From: Kaistia terrae
GTDB lineage: Bacteria; Pseudomonadota; Alphaproteobacteria; Rhizobiales; Kaistiaceae
DNA length: 64,000 nt
NCBI RefSeq assembly: GCF_026344005.1
Contig: NZ_JAPKNH010000006.1
Span: 124,001 to 188,000, forward strand
Direction: 5' to 3'
The position numbers were made by a program, and so were the translations under genes. Positions 9,217-20,381 of this stretch are shown piece after piece. Positions within the stretch are counted from its first letter, which is position 1. Each line of letters begins with the position of its first letter. Below the pieces are notes generated by a model that saw nothing but the letters and a program-made list of their open reading frames with translations, did not search any database and was not told the DNA's origin.

Positions 9217-9855
9217 CTACGATGTCAGCGTCTCGCTTGCGGAACGGTATTTTTCCAGAAAAGCCTCGACTGGCATGGCGCGGAAATCCGGCAGCACCTC
9301 ACGCAACTTGTTGTGGCTCCAGTCCCACCAGCAAAGCGCCAGCAATCGATCGATCACATCGGGTGCGAAACGATATCGGATCAAGGATGCGCTGACGCCG
9401 CCCACTACGGCGAATGGGGCAACGTCCTTGGTCACGACCGCACCCGCCGCGACGATAGCCCCCGCACCGATGGTCACGTCCGGCTTGATGATTGCTCCGT
9501 GCCCGATCCAGCAGTCCGGCCCAAGCACGGTCCGGCGGGCGGCGCGGGCGGCAAAGAAATCGGCATCGTTCTCAACGTCCTCCCAATAGCTGGCGGAGCG
9601 GTAGAGGAAATGATGCTGGGCTGCATGCGTGAACGGATGGTCCGTCGGGCCGATCCGCGTCATCGCGGCGATGTTGGCGAATTTCCCGACGGTGGTATTG
9701 GCGATGTCGGCGTACTGGTCGCAATAGGCGTAGTCGCCGAACTCCGAGTTGAGGATGCGCGAGCCCTGTCCGATCTCGCAATAGGCGCCAAAGGTCGAGT
9801 TGTGCGAGGTCGCGCCGGGATGGAGCGTCGGCTCGGTGGCGGAAAGAAGAGGCAT
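9217..9855 (-). CDS. Left-handed beta-helix acyltransferase, phosphonate-associated (phn_thr-fam) type
   Basis: 212-residue hexapeptide-repeat transferase. The hexapeptide coil spans about residues 15-150 ('IKPDVTIGAGAIVAAGAVVT'), with the insertion 'TDHPFTHAAQHHFLYRSASY' near 72-91 and a C-terminal 'LLALCWWDWSHNKLREVLPD'. That combination is what I recall for the transferase family found in phosphonate (phn) operons. The active-site histidine is likely in 'GHGAIIKP'. It is the last gene of a six-gene unit with a PHP hydrolase and an ABC importer, 45 bp after the PHP gene. The acceptor, perhaps an aminoalkylphosphonate, is inference. Confidence 0.82.
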   Translation of the reverse strand: MPLLSATEPTLHPGATSHNSTFGAYCEIGQGSRILNSEFGDYAYCDQYADIANTTVGKFANIAAMTRIGPTDHPFTHAAQHHFLYRSASYWEDVENDADFFAARAARRTVLGPDCWIGHGAIIKPDVTIGAGAIVAAGAVVTKDVAPFAVVGGVSASLIRYRFAPDVIDRLLALCWWDWSHNKLREVLPDFRAMPVEAFLEKYRSASETLTS

Positions 9856-9900
9856 TGCGGAAGGTCCGGTCTGGAGGGGCGCGAGAGAAGAGTGCTGCGG

Positions 9901-10797
9901 TCAGAGATACAGCGGGTTGCTCCAGGCACGGCGCCCAGCGTGGTCCTGTATGATGAGGCGTGCCCATCGGCCGGCGAATTTTTCGAGTGGCAGCCGGGCG
10001 CGCGTAAAGTTTTCGCTCATCACGGCGGTGGAGCGTGCAGCATGGCCCACCAGCCAGGCACGGTGGATCGCGCTGGTTTCGATGTTGAGGTGGCCGGCGT
10101 CGATCTCCATGTGATGAATGGACGGGCCCTGGCTGGCGTAGTAGGCGCCGGACTTGAGCGCCGCGAGGATGGCCTCCGGCGTGTTTTCCGTCGCCTTGAC
10201 CATCACCCAGCCCCGGCAGACCTCATCGCGGTAGCGATGGGCATCGTCGGTGGCGATGACGCCGGTGTGGTGACCGCGATCGAGCATCTGGTCGATCAGA
10301 TAGTTGCCGTCGCCACGACCCGTCTCCCAGTCGCAGATGGAGTTGAACGCCTCGACGGCGTGAACGGTGGGCATCGCCAGCGCATCGTTCAGCGTCAGAC
10401 CGTACCAGCCCGGATGCGCGATCGAGACGAAGGCGCCCGCGTCGAGCGCGCGCTGCGCAAGCTGTGCGGCAGTTTCACCCGGCGCGAGCGGGGCGAAGTC
10501 GAGCGGCAGGCCGTTGGCGACCATGTGCCAGATCTCGCCATTCTCCAGGCCATCGGCGTGCAGTTCGGCGCCGATCAGAGTCGTGAAATCGTCCGTGCGG
10601 AACGGGGTCGTGTCGACGACGGGAAAGCCGAAGCGCTCCATGAAATGGTCCGTCAGGCTGACGAAGTCGTAGCCGGCCTCGCGATAGAAGGCGCAGACCC
10701 GCGCGGGCGTCGGATCGCCGTCCGAACGCGAGGAATGGCAGTGGAGGTTGCCGCGATAAAAGCGGCCTGGCGCGGTGAACGCGGTGAGCATGGGCAA
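9901..10797 (-). CDS. PHP-domain metal-dependent phosphoesterase (CehA/McbA-like)
   Basis: 298-residue PHP-fold hydrolase. Metal-ligand motifs are visible: 'NLHCHSSRSDGDP' at about residues 15-27 (H-x-H), 'SLTDHF' near 48, 'IGAELHADG' near 75, 'SIAHPGWYG' near 125 and 'ATDDAHRYR' near 190. PHP enzymes hydrolyse phosphate esters, and a PHP cyclic phosphodiesterase (PhnPP) works in some phosphonate operons. Here it lies between the ABC ATPase and the hexapeptide transferase. The product may process the imported phosphorus compound (inference). ATG 10797 or 10791 could be the start. Confidence 0.85.
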   Translation of the reverse strand: MPMLTAFTAPGRFYRGNLHCHSSRSDGDPTPARVCAFYREAGYDFVSLTDHFMERFGFPVVDTTPFRTDDFTTLIGAELHADGLENGEIWHMVANGLPLDFAPLAPGETAAQLAQRALDAGAFVSIAHPGWYGLTLNDALAMPTVHAVEAFNSICDWETGRGDGNYLIDQMLDRGHHTGVIATDDAHRYRDEVCRGWVMVKATENTPEAILAALKSGAYYASQGPSIHHMEIDAGHLNIETSAIHRAWLVGHAARSTAVMSENFTRARLPLEKFAGRWARLIIQDHAGRRAWSNPLYL

Positions 10798-10866
10798 TGC
10801 CTTCTTGGCTGAGATGATGGGGCGGATCGCCGGTGAACGCTGCCGGTGGGCGCCGGTGTCTTGGGA

Positions 10867-11934
10867 TCAGGCAGCGACGGAAGACTGCGCGCTGCCAGGC
10901 TGCGGCATGAAGCAGAGCTTGCCGTCGCGGTAGATCGCAAAATTGTGCGCACTGAGCTCGGCGCGCATGCCGGTGGACCAGCCTGTGCCGGGTTGCGCCA
11001 TGATCTTGAGCCTGTGTTCGCATCGGGTTTTGACTTCGATCGAAAGATGCGTGCCGAAATCGGTGACGCGCGTCACCTCCGCGCCACGGTCACCGCTACG
11101 TCTTTCGAGGGCGATGTCCTCCGGGCGGAGCGCCAGCGTTGCCAGGCCGTCTGCGAGCGTGACCGGAAGGTCGATCCCGGCGGCGGTCATCACGTTCGAG
11201 CGGACCGCGCCGCGCAACAGGTTCATCTGGCCGACGAAACCGGCGACGAATTCGGTCTGCGGCTGCCGGTAGAGTCTGTCCGGCCGGCTCAATTGCTCCA
11301 GTCTGCCGTCGCGCATCACGGCGATCCGGTCGGCGATGGCGAGCGCCTCGTCCTGCCCATGCGTGACGAAGACCATGGTGATCCCGACCCGACGCTGGAT
11401 TTCGCGTACTTCCTCGCGCAGTCGTTCGCGCAGATGCTGGTCGAGGCTCGCAAACGGCTCGTCCAGCAGCAGGATTTTCGGTTCGAGAACCAGTGAGCGC
11501 GCCAGCGCCACGCGTTGCTGCTGCCCGCCCGAAAGCTGGGTCGTCTTCCTTGCGCCGAACCCTTCCAGGCCGACCGTCGCGAGAGACGCGTTCACGCGCT
11601 GGTGGATTTCGTCCTTCGGAAGGCGGCGCAGCTTCAGCCCGAAGGCGACGTTGGCGAAGACGTCCATATGCGCCCACAGCGCATGGCTCTGAAACACCAT
11701 GCCTGTCGGCCGCCGCTCGGGCGGCACGCGCGTCACGTCCTGCCCGTCGATCAGGATCGACCCGGCAGTCGGCTCCTCGAAGCCGCCGATCATGCGCAGC
11801 ACCGTCGATTTGCCGGATCCCGACGGTCCCAGCAGGCAGACGAGTTCGCCATCGCCGATCGTCAGGGACAGGTCGTCCACCGCGCGGGTGTCGCCGAATA
11901 GCCGGCTTAGCTTCTTGATTTCCAGTGTCGCCAT
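10867..11934 (-). CDS. ABC importer ATP-binding protein (PotA/FbpC/PhnT-like)
   Basis: 355-residue nucleotide-binding subunit. Walker A 'GPSGSGKST' at about residues 36-44, signature 'LSGGQQQRVALARSL' near 134, Walker B 'ILLLDEPFASLD' near 154 and the H-loop histidine 'VFVTHGQDEA' near 188. The C-terminal ~110 residues form the regulatory TOBE domain of the spermidine/iron/phosphonate importer group ('LALRPEDIAL'). It lies 18 bp downstream of the second permease. Two permeases, a family-1 binding protein and a TOBE ATPase have the same layout as the 2-aminoethylphosphonate importer PhnSTUV, but do not prove the substrate. Confidence 0.93.
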   Translation of the reverse strand: MATLEIKKLSRLFGDTRAVDDLSLTIGDGELVCLLGPSGSGKSTVLRMIGGFEEPTAGSILIDGQDVTRVPPERRPTGMVFQSHALWAHMDVFANVAFGLKLRRLPKDEIHQRVNASLATVGLEGFGARKTTQLSGGQQQRVALARSLVLEPKILLLDEPFASLDQHLRERLREEVREIQRRVGITMVFVTHGQDEALAIADRIAVMRDGRLEQLSRPDRLYRQPQTEFVAGFVGQMNLLRGAVRSNVMTAAGIDLPVTLADGLATLALRPEDIALERRSGDRGAEVTRVTDFGTHLSIEVKTRCEHRLKIMAQPGTGWSTGMRAELSAHNFAIYRDGKLCFMPQPGSAQSSVAA

Positions 11935-11952
11935 TTGCAGGCTCCTCGTATC

Positions 11953-12807
11953 TTAGGCTCCGAGCGCGCGGCCGAGCGCCTGCGCTCCCAGAAAGCGGCG
12001 GACCAGCATGAGCAGGATGAAGGACGGGACCCACAGCAGCAGCGACAACACCGCGCCGTACTGAACCACCAGTTCGGAGTTGATGAAGCGGACCATCAGC
12101 AGCGGCACGGTGCGCACTTCGGGCGCGCCGATCAGCCAGGCGACCTCGGTCTCGTAAAAGGTGTTGACGAAGGTGAGCAGCACGGCCGCGGAGATGGCGG
12201 GAAGGACCTGGGGCAGGGTGATCGACCAGAACACGCGCAGTTGCGATGCCCCGACATCGCGCGCGGCCTCTTCCTGCCGCCGGTCAACGTTCTGGAACGC
12301 GGAAACAGGTATCCACACCATGAACATCAGTGTCGAGACGAGCTGGATGAGCACCACGCCCCAGAAATTGCCGATGAGGCCGAGACCCAGGAAGATCGTC
12401 GCGATGGTGATGTAGAGGCCGAACTTCGGAAAGGCGTAGACGGTCAGGAACGACATGAAGAACAGGTTGCGACCGGGAAAGTTCAGGCGCGCGAAAGCGT
12501 AGGACGCGGGCAGGCAGATCAGAGCCGACAATGCCGTCACGATCGCGGCCAGGGACAGCGACGTCGTCATCGCCAGGTGCACATCACCGCGCGACAGGAC
12601 ATCGGCCCAGAAGCGGAAGCCGAACTTCTGCGGGATCACCGCCGGGTAGCGCCATACTTCGGTGAAGGCCCAGATCGCGACGTTGACGAGCGGCGTCAGG
12701 ATGAAGAGCGAGAGCAGGGCGGCAATGGCGATCCCGGCCCAGTTGGCGCGGATGCGGGAAGAGCCAATGCCGGCCAGACCCGCTTGGCGGAGTTCGCGAA
12801 CGCTCAT
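11953..12807 (-). CDS. ABC importer permease (BPD_transp_1)
   Basis: 284-residue inner-membrane permease with about six hydrophobic segments. The EAA loop that docks the ATPase is visible as 'EEAARDVGASQLRVFWSITL' near residues 182-201. The start overlaps the stop of the preceding permease gene by 4 bp (ATGA), indicating translational coupling. It forms the second half of the heterodimeric channel of the importer at 10.9-14.8 kb. Confidence 0.92.
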   Translation of the reverse strand: MSVRELRQAGLAGIGSSRIRANWAGIAIAALLSLFILTPLVNVAIWAFTEVWRYPAVIPQKFGFRFWADVLSRGDVHLAMTTSLSLAAIVTALSALICLPASYAFARLNFPGRNLFFMSFLTVYAFPKFGLYITIATIFLGLGLIGNFWGVVLIQLVSTLMFMVWIPVSAFQNVDRRQEEAARDVGASQLRVFWSITLPQVLPAISAAVLLTFVNTFYETEVAWLIGAPEVRTVPLLMVRFINSELVVQYGAVLSLLLWVPSFILLMLVRRFLGAQALGRALGA

Positions 12808-13679
12808 GACGATTGCTCCCGGCGGGTTCGTGCAATCGAGCGCACATAAAAGTAGGCGAAGGCTGCGCAGATCATGAAGCTGACGACGGCCTGCGTGCGC
12901 GCCTGCAACGGGTCGTCGACATCGATGATCGTGCGGCGCATGAACGGTCCCATCATCTCCGGAACCGCCGGACCCAGCAGGTAGGGCAGCGTGAACGCGG
13001 AAAAGAGGCCAAGAACGACGAAGGACGCGGCGACCAGCAGCGTGCTGCGGATGCGCGGCAGGATGATGTAGCGGAGCACCTGCGCCCTGTTGGCGCCGAC
13101 GTCACGAGCGGCGTCGATCGAGGCGCTCGATACGTTGCCGAGGCCGGCAAGCACGATCAGAAGCGTCAGGGGAAGATTGTCCCATACCAGTCCGATGATC
13201 GGCCCCCAGATCGTCAGATAGGGAGATGCCAGCTTCGGCAGGCCGACGGCGTTGAGCAGGATGTCCACGGTTCCGTTCGGGCCGAGCGTGCGGATCAGCG
13301 CGTAGGCGAGCAGGATCGAAGGAACGAACAGCGGAAACAGCGCCAGCGCCTGAATGTATCCGGTGAGCCGGGACGTGGAAAAGCGCAGGTAGAGGGCGAT
13401 GGTGAGGCTGATGATGAGCAGCAGCACGGTGCAGATCGCGGCCACCTGGATGGTCATCCACAGGTTGCGCAGGCTGAAGCCATCGGAAAAGAAAAAGCGA
13501 TACGCGTCGAGGCTCAGCGCGACGCCCGAAGGCGTTTCGACGGTGAGCGTATCGAAGACCGACAGCGCTACGGGCCAGATGATCAGCAACAATACCAGAG
13601 ATACGGGCGCGGCGATGAGGAGGAGGCCGAATAGCCTCCCCCCCTTCGCGTCCTGTCTTGTGGCTTCAGCGCGTGACAT
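12804..13679 (-). CDS. ABC importer permease (BPD_transp_1)
   Basis: 291-residue inner-membrane permease. An N-terminal segment 'LLLIAAPVSLVLLLIIWPVA' is followed by five further hydrophobic stretches and the EAA loop 'DAARDVGANRAQVLRYIILP' near residue 190. It overlaps the end of the binding-protein gene by 14 bp and the start of the next permease by 4 bp, so the operon is tightly packed. Function as in its partner permease. Confidence 0.92.
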   Translation of the reverse strand: MSRAEATRQDAKGGRLFGLLLIAAPVSLVLLLIIWPVALSVFDTLTVETPSGVALSLDAYRFFFSDGFSLRNLWMTIQVAAICTVLLLIISLTIALYLRFSTSRLTGYIQALALFPLFVPSILLAYALIRTLGPNGTVDILLNAVGLPKLASPYLTIWGPIIGLVWDNLPLTLLIVLAGLGNVSSASIDAARDVGANRAQVLRYIILPRIRSTLLVAASFVVLGLFSAFTLPYLLGPAVPEMMGPFMRRTIIDVDDPLQARTQAVVSFMICAAFAYFYVRSIARTRREQSS

Positions 13680-14802
13680 GGGGCGCTACGGTGCGGAACC
13701 AGCCGTCGCTGATCGCCGAAACCCACGGACCGCCGGGGAAGGTCGGGATCGAGGCAGGCTGCATCGCAGCGTATTTCGCGGCCAGGTCTTGCGGGAGATA
13801 TTCCCACGAAATCGCCGGGAACGCGCCGATCTCGGTGACGACCTTGGTCTGGATTTCAGGCGACAGCACGATGTCGGCGAGCTTCATCGTCGCTTCGAGG
13901 TCGCCCGCATTGGTCGGGACGGTCATGTCGGCGAAGCCGCCGGCCAGGGCGAGGTCGGTCAGCTGCGTGAAGCCGGTGGTCTCGGGCAGGACGCCCTTGT
14001 TGACGGCGTCCAGCGCCATGTCGGACCAGACCGGCACCATGGTGACCACGCCCTGCGCGAGCAGCTGGATCGACTGCATGTTGTCGCCAGTGTAGGAGCC
14101 GGGTCCGTAGGTGTAGGGCGCGATCTCCTTCAGGAGCTCAAAGCCCTTGGCAAGCAGCTTGTCGCTGTCGCCGGCGACGTAGTTGTCGATCCGGAAGAGC
14201 GACGGGTCGCGGCCGTTGGCCTCGTGGATCGCGCGGCGGACGAAATTGCCGCCCGAACCGCCCGTGTCGGGACGGTTGTGGGTGAATTGGCCCGGATTTG
14301 CCTTCATCCATGCGACCAGTTCGGCCCAGGTCTTCGGCGCGTCTTCCGGCTTCAGCTTGGTGGTGTCGTAGGCGAGCACGACCTGCGTGCCGCGATAGGG
14401 CAGGCCGTATTTGGTCTCGATCGTGACCGGGTTGAGCTTGTCGTAGTTGGCGATGCCGGCCTTGGTAAAATCGACCCAGAGGCCCTTCTCGATAGCGCCC
14501 TTCGGCAAGTTCGGATCATTCTCGTCGAAGAGGTCGACCTGGGGGTCGACATTGCTGCCGAGCGCGGCAAGGGCACGATCGACGATCGGCGCTATGTTGT
14601 TGCGCGCGCTGACCACGTTGAGCGTGTATTGCGGATTGGCCTTCTCGTAGGCCGGCTTGATGATGTTGTTCCAGAAATTGATGATGTTGGAATCGCCGGT
14701 GATGTAGACGTCGATCCGTTTGGTGTCCGCCATGGCGGCGGCCGGCATGGCCAGCAGCGCCGCTGCGGCGATGGTGGAGCGGAAAAGATTTCTGCGATTC
14801 AT
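13666..14802 (-). CDS. Periplasmic substrate-binding protein (family 1, YnjB/PhnS-like)
   Basis: 378-residue extracellular solute-binding protein. From ATG 14802 it has a signal peptide with 'NRRNLFRSTIAAAALLA' and a cleavage site around 'PAAAMADT'. An ATG at 14808 is also in frame, but 'ggag' directly abuts it, so 14802 has the better spacing. The mature protein opens 'KRIDVYITGDSNIINFWNNI', as in family-1 binding proteins for spermidine, iron, thiamine or phosphonate. It is the first gene of the importer operon, divergent from the GntR/UTRA regulator. The ligand is not defined by sequence. Confidence 0.88.
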   Translation of the reverse strand: MNRRNLFRSTIAAAALLAMPAAAMADTKRIDVYITGDSNIINFWNNIIKPAYEKANPQYTLNVVSARNNIAPIVDRALAALGSNVDPQVDLFDENDPNLPKGAIEKGLWVDFTKAGIANYDKLNPVTIETKYGLPYRGTQVVLAYDTTKLKPEDAPKTWAELVAWMKANPGQFTHNRPDTGGSGGNFVRRAIHEANGRDPSLFRIDNYVAGDSDKLLAKGFELLKEIAPYTYGPGSYTGDNMQSIQLLAQGVVTMVPVWSDMALDAVNKGVLPETTGFTQLTDLALAGGFADMTVPTNAGDLEATMKLADIVLSPEIQTKVVTEIGAFPAISWEYLPQDLAAKYAAMQPASIPTFPGGPWVSAISDGWFRTVAPHVTR

Positions 14803-15029
14803 GGTCATCTCCGGTTCGGGGCGGCAGCCGTCGCTCACCGGCCGCGAAAGGCCGGTTGCGATCCATTGCCTGAATTTGTGATGCGGGTTCGCGGAGCGGT
14901 TCGCCCGGCGAATGCGTGATTGCTACAGAATCGTCATTCGGATGCCGTTGTTGTCGATACCGTGCGGAGCGCGATCCGCTTCGGCCGTTGCCCGTTCTGA
15001 ATAGGGGCTGATTGTGAAATACGCATGAC

Positions 15030-15045
15030 AGCTGTAGGTACAGCT
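15030..15045. promoter_or_regulatory. Perfect 7-bp palindrome, likely GntR/UTRA operator
   Basis: The sequence agctgta-gg-tacagct is an exact inverted repeat with a 2-bp centre, inside the 305-bp space between the divergent importer operon (ATG 14802) and the GntR gene (ATG 15108). Its core gtaggtac fits the short G-T...A-C palindromes bound by HutC/PhnF-type GntR proteins. It lies 62 bp before the regulator start and could control both directions. The rest of the intergenic region shows no gene. Confidence 0.6.
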
Positions 15046-15107
15046 ATCGACATATTTGATCGACGGATCTATTGCTTCGAGCCGGTCGGCAACTGGCAGG
15101 GAAACGC

Positions 15108-15809
15108 ATGAAGTCGCAGTGGGAGGCGCTCTACGTCGAGCTGAGAGACGGCATTCGCAACCGCAAATATGCGCCGGGACAACGCCTGCCGACAGAACAT
15201 GAGCTTTCGGCCAGTCATGGCGTCAGCCGCAACACGGTGCGGCGAGCGTATCTTGCCCTGTCGCAGGACGGCCTTATCCGCATCGTCAACGGACGCGGCA
15301 GCTATGTCATGGAGAACGGCATCGTCTACGAGATCGATGCCGTGTCGCGGTTCCGCGACGTGCTCGACCGTCTCGGCGTGGACAGCACCTCTCGGGTGAT
15401 CCAGAGCGCCGTCGAGGCCGCCGTTGGAGAGGTTGCGGAAAGGCTGGAACTGGTGGAAGGCAATCTCGTGCTTCGCCACACGACAGTGATCCTCGGCGGC
15501 GACGTGCCGTTCATCCTCACCACGCGCTATTTTCCGTTCGACCTCATTCCCGACTTCGAAAACCGTCTTGCGCGCATGGGGGCGTTTACACCGCTGCTGC
15601 GCGAAGAAGGGTTGGGGGATCTCCACCGCGTCTCGACTACGGTCGGCGCGCGCATGCCACGGGATGACGAGGCTGCACTACTTGCGTGCCCTCACAATGC
15701 GCCGCTGCTCGACGTTTCCGCGCTGGGTCGTCTATCCGACGGCAGAGCTGTTGAATGGCAGCAGGCCGTGATGAACAGCCAGCTGATCCGGCTGTCGTTC
15801 TCGGCATGA
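15108..15809 (+). CDS. GntR family regulator with UTRA domain (PhnF-like)
   Basis: 233-residue HutC-subfamily regulator. An N-terminal winged helix-turn-helix spans about residues 5-70 ('GQRLPTEHELSASHGVSRNT', ending in 'NGRGSYV'), followed by a UTRA effector domain from about residue 90 (including 'LRHTTVILGGDVPFILTTRY'). ATG 15108 is chosen because 'caggga' is 5 nt upstream; the frame is open back to 15072. It is divergent from the importer/PHP/transferase operon, as PhnF-type regulators often are to phosphonate genes. Repression relieved by the imported ligand is inference. Confidence 0.92.
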   Translation: MKSQWEALYVELRDGIRNRKYAPGQRLPTEHELSASHGVSRNTVRRAYLALSQDGLIRIVNGRGSYVMENGIVYEIDAVSRFRDVLDRLGVDSTSRVIQSAVEAAVGEVAERLELVEGNLVLRHTTVILGGDVPFILTTRYFPFDLIPDFENRLARMGAFTPLLREEGLGDLHRVSTTVGARMPRDDEAALLACPHNAPLLDVSALGRLSDGRAVEWQQAVMNSQLIRLSFSA

Positions 15810-15812
15810 TGA

Positions 15813-18644
<2,832 letters not shown>

Positions 18645-18757
18645 CTGTGCCGTTCCTTCCAGATCAATCTGATTTGCCCAGCCTTCGACTTCCCGCCGGT
18701 TGTCAGGAAGTCGAGCCTGGCGCCATGAACCCCAACATAGGGCCTGTGGAAGTCTGC

Positions 18758-18801
18758 GATTAGCGGCTATAATTTGGACGAGGCATTAAGGAGCGCTAAT
18801 C
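18758..18801. promoter_or_regulatory. 8-bp inverted repeat in the LysR/AKR divergent promoter
   Basis: The arms gattagcg (18758-18765) and cgctaatc (18794-18801) are exact reverse complements separated by 28 bp. The left arm is followed by tataat (18768-18773), a possible -10 element for the LysR gene. The position between the divergent LysR and aldo/keto reductase genes is where LysR proteins bind. Whether both arms are used as operator halves is inference. Confidence 0.45.
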
Positions 18802-18808
18802 AATCCCG

Positions 18809-19699
18809 ATGGAGAACTTCAACGATCTCGCGGTTTTCGCCGCCGTGGCCCGCGAGCGCAGCTTCACCCGCGCCGCGGCCAAGCTCGGCGTATCGCCATC
18901 GGCGCTGAGCCAGACGATCCGCAATCTCGAGGAGCGGTTGGGGATCCGGCTTCTGACCCGGACGACGCGCAGCGTCGCCTCGACGGAGGCCGGTGAACGG
19001 CTGCTTCGCACCCTCGCGCCGCGCCTGGAGGAGATCGAAGCCGAGCTCGCGGCCTTGAGCGAATTGCGGGAGAAGCCGGCCGGCACCGTCCGGATCACGG
19101 CGGGCGAACACCCGGCGATTTCCATCTTGCAACCGGCGCTCAAGCGCTTTCTCCCGGACCATCCGGATATTCAGGTCGAGATCATCATCGATTCCGGCCT
19201 GACCGATATCGTTTCGGGCGGCTACGACGCCGGCGTGCGGATGGGCGAGCAGGTGGCGAAGGACATGGTCGCGGTCCGGATCGGCCCGCAGATGCGGATG
19301 GCCATCGTCGCATCGCCTGCCTATTTCGAGCAGCGCCCGCTACCGAAGACGCCGCAGGATCTGATGGACCACAGGATCATCAACACGCGTTTTCCGACGC
19401 TTGGTGGCCTGTTCGCCTGGGGCCTGGAAAAGGACGGTCGAGAGGTCAAGGTGCGGGGCGAAGGTCAGCTCGTCTTCAACAGCCTGCGCATGCGCCTGCA
19501 ATCCGCCCTGGACGGGCTGGGCGTGGCCTACATCCCCGAAGACCAGGTGCTTTCGCACATTGCCGAGGGGAGCCTGGTGCGGGTGCTGGAGGACTGGTGT
19601 CCCTCCTTTCCCGGCTACCAGCTTTATTATCCGAGCCGGCGTCATCCCTCGCCGGCCATGGCCCTACTGGTGGACGTTCTCCGCTATCGCGGTGCCTGA
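18809..19699 (+). CDS. LysR family transcriptional regulator
   Basis: 296-residue LysR protein. The helix-turn-helix covers about residues 1-60 ('RSFTRAAAKLGVSPSALSQT'), and the effector domain begins near residue 90 ('AGTVRITAGEHPAISILQPA'). A purine-rich 'aaggag' sits 15 nt before ATG 18809, rather far. It is divergent from the aldo/keto reductase/flavodoxin operon, its likely target, and its last 36 bp overlap convergently with the DUF4405 gene. Similar LysR-AKR pairs respond to reactive carbonyl or oxidative stress in other bacteria. Confidence 0.93.
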   Translation: MENFNDLAVFAAVARERSFTRAAAKLGVSPSALSQTIRNLEERLGIRLLTRTTRSVASTEAGERLLRTLAPRLEEIEAELAALSELREKPAGTVRITAGEHPAISILQPALKRFLPDHPDIQVEIIIDSGLTDIVSGGYDAGVRMGEQVAKDMVAVRIGPQMRMAIVASPAYFEQRPLPKTPQDLMDHRIINTRFPTLGGLFAWGLEKDGREVKVRGEGQLVFNSLRMRLQSALDGLGVAYIPEDQVLSHIAEGSLVRVLEDWCPSFPGYQLYYPSRRHPSPAMALLVDVLRYRGA

Positions 19700-20365
19700 C
19701 CTCGCCCTTCGCGACCAGCCCATGGCGTAGTAGGTGGCACAGATATAGAGGCTCGCAATCGCCACGCAGTGAACGAAAAAGCCGGCTACCGATTCCTCGA
19801 AATTCCACCAGTCGAGCGTCATCCGCATCGAAAGCTTCGTTCCGATCCCCAGCTCGAACGAGCTCCAGACGCCATGGATCGCCATGCCGATCGCGATGGC
19901 CCGCAGCATCAGCGTCCGCCCAAAATTCGGCTTGGTGATCCCGCCAAGCTTGCGCGCCACGCCCATGATCATCGGCCAGCGCAGGCCAAGATGAATCGAT
20001 ACGATGACGAGAACCCAATAGGCGGCCAGCGTATGGATCTGGCGCACGGTGAAGCCGCCATAGGCCGAGAGAAGGCCGGACAGCGCATGAGAGATCAGCA
20101 CGCTGGTTCCGAGCAGCGCCAGCATGGCGAGCAACAAGGCAGCGGTGATCGCAACGTTGAAAAGGCCGCGCGCGTGTTTTGGGGTGTTGGCAACCGCGCC
20201 ATACCAACGGCGGTTGCAGAAATTGTGCACGATGACCAGCAGGAACAGAAGCGTTCCTGCCAGTTCGTGTGCCGTGTTGCCGAGCCACCAATAGGATAGC
20301 CCGAACAGAAGCAGCCCGGCCGCAAACAGATCCAGCACCAGCCGCAGGATGAATGCCTTTTTCAA
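19664..20365 (-). CDS. DUF4405 membrane protein (cytochrome-b-like)
   Basis: 233-residue integral membrane protein with about five hydrophobic helices. Histidines sit in helices in the manner of heme-b ligands: 'HELAGTLLFLLVIVHNFCNR' near residues 32-51 and 'RQIHTLAAYWVLVIVSIHLG' near 110-129. The open frame runs back to 20614, but that part is compositionally unlike a protein and overlaps the P460 gene. The TTG at 20365 gives 'MKKAFILRLVLDLFAAGLLL', the usual DUF4405 beginning, 16 nt after the P460 stop. It probably passes electrons between quinone and the exported redox proteins (inference). Confidence 0.78.
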   Translation of the reverse strand: MKKAFILRLVLDLFAAGLLLFGLSYWWLGNTAHELAGTLLFLLVIVHNFCNRRWYGAVANTPKHARGLFNVAITAALLLAMLALLGTSVLISHALSGLLSAYGGFTVRQIHTLAAYWVLVIVSIHLGLRWPMIMGVARKLGGITKPNFGRTLMLRAIAIGMAIHGVWSSFELGIGTKLSMRMTLDWWNFEESVAGFFVHCVAIASLYICATYYAMGWSRRARSGTAIAENVHQ

Positions 20366-20381
20366 CGATCCGCTTTCCGCA

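Noticed and set aside
8830-10812. 660-codon open frame on the plus strand
   Set aside because: Antisense to the hexapeptide transferase and PHP hydrolase, both with clear motifs; sequence is Arg/Gly-rich and not protein-like.
11935-13634. Long plus-strand frames opposite the permeases
   Set aside because: Exact mirror of two membrane proteins; hydrophobic helices on the minus strand are unambiguous.
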